Assembly (NCBI RefSeq): GCF_004297875.1 | Contig: NZ_SCSK01000023.1 | Coordinates: 1-43,079 of the forward strand | Source: Pandoraea sp. | GTDB taxonomy: Bacteria > Pseudomonadota > Gammaproteobacteria > Burkholderiales > Burkholderiaceae | Reading direction: 5' to 3' | Length of the DNA stretch: 43,079 nt | The notes under the pieces: model-generated | Databases searched by the model: none | The model's input: only the letters and a program-made list of their open reading frames with translations | What the model was told of the DNA's origin: nothing | Part shown: one piece after another, positions 37,561-43,079 of the stretch | Layout: the number at the start of each line of letters is the position of its first letter | Position numbering within the stretch: the stretch's first letter is position 1 | Translations under genes and position numbers: made by a program

Positions 37561-38217
37561 ATGAGCTTTTACCCCGAAGTGCTTCGCAACCGGCCGTACA
37601 TGACGATCGGACTCGTCATCGGAATCGCGGCCGGCCTGCTGGTGCCAAACACCGTGCAGCCTACCGCGCGCGTGCTGATCGGCTGGGACGTCGCGGTTTG
37701 GGCGTACCTTGTCATGATCTGGGTCCACATGGCCTTTGCCAGCGAGCAAGCCGTTCGGGCCCACGCACAGCGAGAAGACGAGAATGCCGTCACCGTGCTG
37801 ACGGTAATCTGCATAGCGACCGTTGCCAGCATCTTCGCGATCGTCTTCGAGCTTGGATCGACCAAAGACGTGGGTCTTGAAATCAAGGTGCTGCACTCGC
37901 TGCTGACCGGCCTGACCCTTTTCGGCGCCTGGTTTCTCATCCCGACCATCTTCACGCTGCACTACGCGCGCATCTACTACGGCTCGGCCTCGCAAGAGCC
38001 CGAACTCGGTTTTCCCGACCGCGCGCTCCAGCCGGATTACTGGGATTTCCTGTACTTCTCGTTCACGATCGCGGTGGCCTCGCAAACCGCCGACATCAGC
38101 CTGCGCGGACGCAGCGCGCGGCGAAGCGTGCTGGCGCAATCCGTCCTGTCCTTTTATTTCAACGTCGCGGTGCTGGGTTTGTGCGTGAATATCGCCGCCG
38201 GAATGCTGGGCAACTGA
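37561..38217 (+). CDS. DUF1345 family membrane protein
   Basis: A 218-residue polytopic protein with helices near residues 14-30, 40-60, 80-98, 112-130 and 190-215. The block QPDYWDFLYFSFTIAVASQT identifies DUF1345; its function is unknown. It lies 64 bases after the SURF1 gene in the same orientation and may share that transcript. Confidence 0.85.
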   Translation: MSFYPEVLRNRPYMTIGLVIGIAAGLLVPNTVQPTARVLIGWDVAVWAYLVMIWVHMAFASEQAVRAHAQREDENAVTVLTVICIATVASIFAIVFELGSTKDVGLEIKVLHSLLTGLTLFGAWFLIPTIFTLHYARIYYGSASQEPELGFPDRALQPDYWDFLYFSFTIAVASQTADISLRGRSARRSVLAQSVLSFYFNVAVLGLCVNIAAGMLGN

Positions 38218-38515
38218 AAGGGGGCCGGCTCCGAATTTCGACGTCACGACACGCCACGCGCTCGCGACTTCGCTCCCGGGCCTTTGGTCGTCGCGGGCAC
38301 CGGCGGATCGGCCCCCGTTCGGGGATGCCTGCCATGCCCATATCCGTCGCCCCCCCCGCACGGCCGAAAATGCTGCCCTGCGATCCCCCCTCGCCACGGT
38401 GCGGTTAACGGGTAAATACGCATTTTCGTCGTTTTGCTCATGCCACATACTAATTGCAGTATTTTTGAGCAGCGAGTTTTTCTCCATCGCCCCCCGGGTA
38501 TAACGCAGTCGCTTT
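38218..38515. other. Intergenic region before the AraC-type gene
   Basis: Nearly 300 bases. The first half is GC-rich with no coding signal. The second half is richer in AT, with a weak hairpin ATACT-AATTGC-AGTAT followed by TTTT near 38447-38467. A promoter for the regulator is likely here, but no hexamer pair stands out. Confidence 0.35.
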
Positions 38516-39435
38516 ATGCTGGTAAAAATCGATCGCTTCCAAGATATCCACCTCCATGCATCGTCCGTTCGAGAGTGGAAGCAAATCTATAATCAGATAA
38601 CGCCGGGAACGCTGCAAAGCTCCCTGGTGCAGGCGGTCGCCGGCCACCTCCATATCTTCCGGGAGCAAATCAATCAGCGAGTGGTCCAGCATGGCGAAGC
38701 GCCGCGCGGGTGCAAGGCCGGGAAGTAGACGACAAATGCATTTTCGTCCTGCGCGGCGGTCAGGAGTTTATGTTCCACATGCCGATGAGCATGGACATAC
38801 TCGCCGTCACGTTTGACGTCGAGTATTTCGAGCGAGTCCTATCCGACTCGGGGCGTTCGGACACATTGCGCGCGTTGTTGAAGCAACCGGTGGTAAAGGT
38901 CTCGCCTCATCGCCTTGCCGAGAGCAAAGCGCGGTTATTGAGACTGTTTTATGGCTCGCTCATTAGCCCGGCAGCCGACGCCAGCGGCGGTCATTCAGAA
39001 GCGTGTATCGAGGGCGCCATGCTCGAAACCATGCTGAATCTGATTGCCGATCCCGAATGCGACAAGAATCAGTACAACGGCAGTTCGCCTTGCAGTTTTA
39101 TCGTCGAGAAAATTCATCGCATGCTGTTGCTCGATAGCGGCAGCCCGCCCAGCGTGCAGGAGTTTTGCGACCGCCTGCGAGTAAGCCGCACCACGGTGCA
39201 AAAAAGCTTCCAGAACGTGACGCAGTCAACGCCAATCAACTACATACGATGCATCCGCCTCAATGGCGTTCGACGAGAGCTCATGTCGACAAGCGGGTCG
39301 GAGTTGTCGGTCGGCGACGCTGCGGCAAAGTGGGGCTTTTTTCACCTCAGTCACTTCGCCGCCGACTACCGGGATCTGTTCGACGAACTGCCGTCCCAGA
39401 CCGCCCGCAAAAATGAGTTGCTCGTGACCGAGTGA
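38516..39435 (+). pseudogene. AraC-family regulator (EutR-like) split by a frameshift
   Basis: Two overlapping frames together make one regulator. The first (38516-38728) reads MLVKIDRFQDIHLHASSVRE to HIFREQINQRVVQHGE and then runs into a stop. The second, in the next frame, resumes as REVDDKCIFVLRGGQEF and runs to 39435, ending in a helix-turn-helix pair (VQEFCDRLRVSRTTVQKSF and LSVGDAAAKWGFFHLSHFAA). The N-terminal domain and spacing resemble EutR-like AraC proteins of about 300 residues. Restoring one G in the GGG at 38708-38710 would join the frames. It could be a true null allele, a sequencing error or rarely, recoding. Confidence 0.8.
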
Positions 39436-39537
39436 CGCGGATCGCCGTTGATCGGGCGTTTTTAAAGGCCCGGTAGCTCTGCGCAGTGCGATTCCTGCGT
39501 CATGACCGCGCGTCGCGGGCCAGTTCCCAAACATCGA

Positions 39538-39576
39538 CGTGCGAGGAGCCTCCGTGTGACGGTGGCCCCTCGCACG
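39538..39576. repeat. Long hairpin between convergent genes
   Basis: Outer arms CGTGCGAGG / CCTCGCACG, inner arms GCC-T-CCGT / ACGG-T-GGC, loop GTG; only two mismatches in a 39-base hairpin. No T-run follows on either strand. It may stabilise or end the converging transcripts. Confidence 0.6.
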
Positions 39577-39635
39577 GGGGCCCGGCGTGGCTCACCGCCC
39601 CCGTCGATGCTTCATTCCCCGCTGCCCCAAAACCA

Positions 39636-40784
39636 TCACTGCTGAATCGGCCGGCCCAGCGCGTAGTAGAGACTCGGCGCCATGCGCTTCAATCGAAGCG
39701 CGGCGCAAAATCCCGCGACTCCGACTGCCAGAAGCATATACGGAAACATAACGACGATTTTTGAATCGGAACCGCTCAGCACCGCCAGATTGCGAATCAC
39801 CAGCACCAGGCACGCCGCCAGCGCAACGATGCTGATCAACGGGGCAACCAGTCGCGGGCCAATACCCAGGCCATGCGAATCTCTCCAGAAAAAGGCGATG
39901 ACCGACATCGCCACGAGGATTTGCACGGCAATGATTCCGACCGTGGCCAGCGCACTCATCCAGGAAAACACAATGGCGAACGGATCGAGGTGAAACACGG
40001 CGAATACGGCAATCGAAACGGTGGCAATGACGGTCTGCAGCTTGCCGGCCACGTGAGGACTGTGGAACTTGGGGTGCGTGCGGCTCAACCCGCGCCAGAG
40101 CACGCCCTCGCGACCCATCGCGTAAAAGTATCGCGTAATCGTGTTGTGAAAGGACAGAATTGCCGCGAACAGACTCGTAACGAGCAATACGTTCATCGTA
40201 TCGGTCGCCACCGGCCCCAGCAATCGATCGCTTATGGCGAACCACAAATTGGCAGGGTCATGGGTCGCCTGCAGGGCGATGTTCCCCTCGCCCCAAGCTT
40301 CCACGATGGCCCATGCGGAAAACGCGTAAAAGACCATGATGAGAATGACGGCGAGATAGGTCGCGCGTGGAATGGTCCGGGTGGAATCACGCGCCTCTTC
40401 CGAGAAAATCGCGGTAGCCTCGAAGCCCATGTATGAGCCCAGCACGAACACCAGCGCCGTGCCGATACCGCGGCTGAAGACGGTCGTGGGCATAAACGGC
40501 GCCGCACCAAGACCGGCAGGGCCGCCACCGTGCAACACAATGGCAATGTCGAGCAGCAGCACGATCGCCACCTCGCAGAGCATCAGCATGCCCAATAGCT
40601 TGCCGCTGAATTCGATGTGCCGCGCGCCGCAGAAATGAACCACGGCAATGCAGCCGAGCACGAATACCCACCAGGGAATGTTCATGCCGTAATGCAGTTG
40701 AATGGCGTTGTTCAGAAAAAAACCGAGCCACGCGGCCGCCCGAAGCGGTGAACCGCAGCGCTGGAGAAGATCCGCTGGAGAAGA
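39636..40784 (-). pseudogene. APC-family amino acid permease lacking its N-terminus
   Basis: The open frame from an internal ATG at 40685 encodes 349 residues with eight or nine helices of an APC permease (for example VFVLGSYMGFEATAIFSEEA, the conserved family block). Family members have about 450-500 residues. Coding-like sequence continues upstream in the same frame (AAAWLGFFLNNAIQLHYG) but ends at a TGA at 40785-40787, next to a 14-bp tandem duplication; no N-terminal helices are found before the tRNA. It is therefore read as a truncated relic. The substrate is unknown; a convergent broken AraC gene may have regulated it. Confidence 0.8.
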
Positions 40785-40786
40785 TC
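40759..40786. repeat. 14-bp perfect tandem duplication
   Basis: CGCTGGAGAAGATC occurs twice in direct succession (40759-40772, 40773-40786). Its length is not a multiple of three, and it lies at the broken end of the permease relic. Confidence 0.85.
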
Positions 40787-40873
40787 ATTTGGCCGCCTGG
40801 CTGTGAAACGCCGAACCCATTGCCAACGGCGCGCCGAAGGGCAAATCGGGAACGATCCGGCAAAATTCCGACA

Positions 40874-40915
40874 GCAAAAGAAAAACGGCTTAGAGATATA
40901 TATCTCTAAGCCGTT
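40874..40915 (-). terminator. Rho-independent terminator of tRNA-Arg
   Basis: A 32-bp perfect palindrome (40884-40915), arms AACGGCTTAGAGATAT and its complement. On the minus strand it continues into TTTTTCTTTT, and it lies 19 bases past the tRNA 3' end. Confidence 0.93.
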
Positions 40916-40934
40916 GATCTCGAAGCGAATTAGG

Positions 40935-41011
40935 TGGCGCGGCTGGCAGGATTCGAACCCACGACCCCTTGGTTCGTAGCCAAGTACTCTATCCAACTGA
41001 GCTACAGCCGC
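40935..41011 (-). tRNA. tRNA-Arg (anticodon ACG)
   Basis: A 77-base tRNA on the minus strand. Acceptor GCGGCTG pairs with CAGCCGC, with discriminator G and an encoded CCA. The D arm is TAGCTCAGTTGGATAGAG, the anticodon stem CTTGG/CCAAG holds loop CTACGAA with anticodon ACG (read as ICG after deamination), and the T arm has GGTTCGAATCC. It closely resembles E. coli tRNA-Arg(ACG). It has its own promoter and terminator. No duplicate 3' end (attachment site) was seen nearby. Confidence 0.98.
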
Positions 41012-41025
41012 GTCGTAGGAGCGAA

Positions 41026-41055
41026 ATTATGCCCCGATTCCGTCTTTTCATGCAA
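41026..41055 (-). promoter_or_regulatory. Sigma-70-like promoter of tRNA-Arg
   Basis: On the minus strand, -35 TTGCAT (41055-41050), an 18-base spacer and -10 CATAAT (41031-41026), 15 bases before the tRNA 5' end. Confidence 0.65.
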
Positions 41056-41311
41056 GTACTTTTTGAATCTCATGGTCCAAACCGGCGGCGAAGGCCGGCC
41101 TGCCAAGCGAACGGCGAGCTCGTCGCTGCCGCCGGGGGGAACTCGAGTTAGAACGTTTACTCCATGCAAATCCGCCGCTTGGCGGCCTTTGGCGAGTGTG
41201 CAGCGCGTGTGGCGCAAGGTATCCTAGCGGGATTCCCAAGCGGCGCCACGCCGGCAGGCATAGCTGGCGGCATCGCTGACGATAATCCATATGGACGTAG
41301 AGGAGGAGTCT
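41056..41311. other. Leader region between tRNA-Arg promoter and fadD
   Basis: About 250 bases with no credible gene. A short hairpin CCGCC-GCTT-GGCGG lies near 41170-41186. The fadD promoter must be here but was not resolved; no FadR-like site was recognised. Confidence 0.35.
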
Positions 41312-42964
41312 ATGGAAAAGGTTTGGTTGAAGAGTTATCCGCCCGGGGTGCCCGCGGAAATCGACATGGACGAGTTTTCGTCGCTGGTCGACGTGTTCCA
41401 CCAAAGCTGCGCCAAATTCCCGCAACGGCCAGCCTTTTGCAATCTCGGCACGACCCTCACTTATGCGCAACTGGACGCCCAAAGCCGCGCCTTCGCCGCA
41501 TATCTGCAGTCGTTGCCCGGCCTGGCCAAGGGCGCGCGGGTGGCGATAATGATGCCGAATTTGCTGCAATATCCAGTCGCGCTGTTCGGGGTATTGCGCG
41601 CCGGCATGGTGGTGGTCAACGTGAATCCGCTCTATACGGCCCCGGAACTCGAGCATCAGCTGCAGGACGCTGGCGCCGAGGTGATCGTGGTGGTCGAGAA
41701 TTTTGCCGCCACCTTGCAGCAGGTCGTGGCGCGCACGCCGGTCAAGCACGTGATCACGACGCAGATCGGCGACATGGTGAGCGCGCCCAAACGCTGGATC
41801 GTCAATTTCGTCGTCAAACGGGTCAAGAAAATGGTGCCCGCCTGGCATATCGGCCATGCGGTGCCATTCAACACGGCACTGGCCAAAGGCGCGCATCTCG
41901 CGCTTAACGAACCGGCCCTCACGCACGACGACATTGCCTTCATTCAATATACCGGCGGCACGACCGGTGTGGCCAAGGGCGCCGTGCTGAGCCACGGCAA
42001 CATGATCGCCAACCTGCAACAGGCGCATGCCTGGGTCGGCAATGGGCTCGAGCTCGGCAAGGAAGCCATCGTCACGGCACTGCCGCTCTATCACATCTTC
42101 TGCCTGACGGCGAACTGCCTGGTGTTCATGAAGCTGGGCGGCCTGAACCTGCTGATCACCAACCCACGCGACATGCGCGGCTTCGTTGCCGAACTCAAGC
42201 ACTGGCATTTCACCGCGATGACGGGCGTCAACACGCTTTTCAACGGCTTGCTGCATACCCCCGGGTTCGAGGCGCTCGACTTCAGTGCGATGAAGTTTGC
42301 ATTGGGCGGTGGCGCGGCCGTGCAGCGCGCGGTGGCCGACCGCTGGCAACAAGTGACCGGTCATCCGCTGATCGAAGCCTATGGCCTGACCGAGGCATCG
42401 CCGGCGGTCTGCATCAACCCGGTCGGCAGCCAGTACAACGGCACCATCGGACTGCCGATTCCCTCGACCGAGATCAGCATCCGCAACGACGCCAACCAGG
42501 AACTCGGGATCGGCCAGGAGGGCGAGCTGTGCGTGCGCGGGCCGCAAGTCATGAAAAGCTACTGGCACCGTCCAGACGAGACCGCCCAGGTGCTCAGCGC
42601 CGACGGCTGGTTGCGCACGGGTGACATCGCGGTGGTCGACGAACAGGGCTATGTGCGCATCACCGACCGCAAGAAGGACATGATCATCGTGTCGGGCTTC
42701 AACGTCTACCCGAACGAGGTCGAGGGCGTGGTGGCGGCGTGCCCAGGCGTGCTGGAGTGCGCGGTGGTGGGCGTGCCCGACGAGCGCAGCGGCGAGGCGG
42801 TCAAGGTCGTGGTGGTCAAGAAATCGCCCGAGCTGACCGAGCAGGCCGTGATCGATTATTGCCGCGCGAATCTCACCGGGTACAAGATTCCCCGGATCGT
42901 CGAGTTCCGCACCGAGCTGCCCAAGACGCCCGTGGGTAAAGTGCTGCGCCGCGAACTGCGCTAG
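41312..42964 (+). CDS. fadD: Long-chain fatty acid-CoA ligase, 3' end at IS boundary
   Basis: Activates long-chain fatty acids to acyl-CoA for beta-oxidation at the inner membrane. The ATG at 41312 ([18 protein letters not shown]) is chosen because AGGAGG lies just before it and within the alternative start at 41291. Length is 550 residues. Motifs: [11 protein letters not shown] (213-223), the FadD-specific TALPLYHIF and [17 protein letters not shown] and [18 protein letters not shown]. It ends [10 protein letters not shown], where E. coli FadD continues about 17 residues; the stop falls at the edge of an IS630-type element. The catalytic lysine of GKVLRREL is present, so activity may be kept. 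Confidence 0.94.
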   Translation: MEKVWLKSYPPGVPAEIDMDEFSSLVDVFHQSCAKFPQRPAFCNLGTTLTYAQLDAQSRAFAAYLQSLPGLAKGARVAIMMPNLLQYPVALFGVLRAGMVVVNVNPLYTAPELEHQLQDAGAEVIVVVENFAATLQQVVARTPVKHVITTQIGDMVSAPKRWIVNFVVKRVKKMVPAWHIGHAVPFNTALAKGAHLALNEPALTHDDIAFIQYTGGTTGVAKGAVLSHGNMIANLQQAHAWVGNGLELGKEAIVTALPLYHIFCLTANCLVFMKLGGLNLLITNPRDMRGFVAELKHWHFTAMTGVNTLFNGLLHTPGFEALDFSAMKFALGGGAAVQRAVADRWQQVTGHPLIEAYGLTEASPAVCINPVGSQYNGTIGLPIPSTEISIRNDANQELGIGQEGELCVRGPQVMKSYWHRPDETAQVLSADGWLRTGDIAVVDEQGYVRITDRKKDMIIVSGFNVYPNEVEGVVAACPGVLECAVVGVPDERSGEAVKVVVVKKSPELTEQAVIDYCRANLTGYKIPRIVEFRTELPKTPVGKVLRRELR

Positions 42965-43077
42965 TGTTCTGTCCCAGAAATAATTTTACATAGTCGAGCT
43001 ACTTTTTTGAGAATGGAATCGGCGGTCGCGGCCCATACGAACGGCCGCTTGTGCCGGTTGTACTGCTCGGTAAAGCG
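42961..43077 (-). mobile_element. IS630-family transposase, C-terminal end (runs off the window)
   Basis: The minus strand encodes RFTEQYNRHKRPFVWAATAD then [18 protein letters not shown] and stops at 42961. This is the usual C-terminus of IS630/Tc1-like transposases (pattern: PFVW, TAD-I, ISGT-H). Only 38 residues are visible; the rest lies right of the window. The stop codon overlaps the fadD stop, and the TA shared by both (42962-42963) fits IS630 insertion at TA dinucleotides. Confidence 0.82.
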
Positions 43078-43079
43078 CT

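Noticed and set aside
40884..40915. 32-bp palindrome considered as an operator or insertion-sequence end
   Set aside because: Its position just past the tRNA and the following T-run on the same strand make it a tRNA terminator.
40935..41011. tRNA-Arg as an integration site for a genomic island
   Set aside because: No integrase gene and no repeated tRNA 3' end were found within the window.

Overview
The window is a GC-rich, gene-dense chromosomal segment from a beta-proteobacterium. It most likely comes from the Burkholderiaceae (Burkholderia/Pandoraea/Ralstonia relatives). This rests on the protein flavour and on gene combinations such as the FtrABCD iron importer, a Bfd/Bfr pair, a class I fumarase, cyoABCD and an E. 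coli-like FadD. No rRNA or species marker is present, so genus is an inference. All product names come from reading motifs, not from a database search.

Layout. Positions 1-1161 (minus) hold the N-terminal 387 residues of acetyl-CoA synthetase. Class I fumarase (1532-3052), bacterioferritin (3253-3732) and glutamate racemase (3823-4638) follow, the first two ending in clear intrinsic terminators. Positions 4690-13770 form an iron island: Fur-box-preceded bfd, tonB-exbB-exbD, a pirin/OsmC/DUF1857-like stress trio, a Fur-box-preceded hemP, and the minus-strand ftrABCD operon behind a third Fur-like box. Then come a divergent Lrp regulator / saccharopine dehydrogenase pair, a PAP2 phosphatase, a lipid A acyltransferase and small conserved hypotheticals.

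Positions 18618-25724 are a tightly overlapping operon: NodT-type outer-membrane factor, HlyD/YhiI adaptor, RbbA-like ATPase-permease fusion, YhhJ permease and a membrane protein. It is a complete tripartite export system of the yhiI-rbbA-yhhJ type with its own outer-membrane channel. Positions 25812-31062 hold a divergent LysR regulator and dabB-dabA, an energy-coupled inorganic-carbon uptake system. An MFS transporter, cyoABCD, a SURF1 protein and a DUF1345 protein follow (31070-38217).

The right-hand end (38516-43079) looks decayed. An AraC-type regulator is split by a frameshift. An APC permease has lost its N-terminus beside a 14-bp tandem duplication. An intact tRNA-Arg(ACG) with promoter and terminator follows. 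fadD ends exactly where an IS630-type element begins, so its stop codon is shared with the element edge.

No wholly new system is claimed. The points most worth a second look are a Cys-to-Ser change in the MurI active site, a 22-bp palindrome before the pirin gene, a structured intergenic region after hemP that could be a small RNA, repeated half-sites between lysR and dabB, and the decayed tRNA/IS end.
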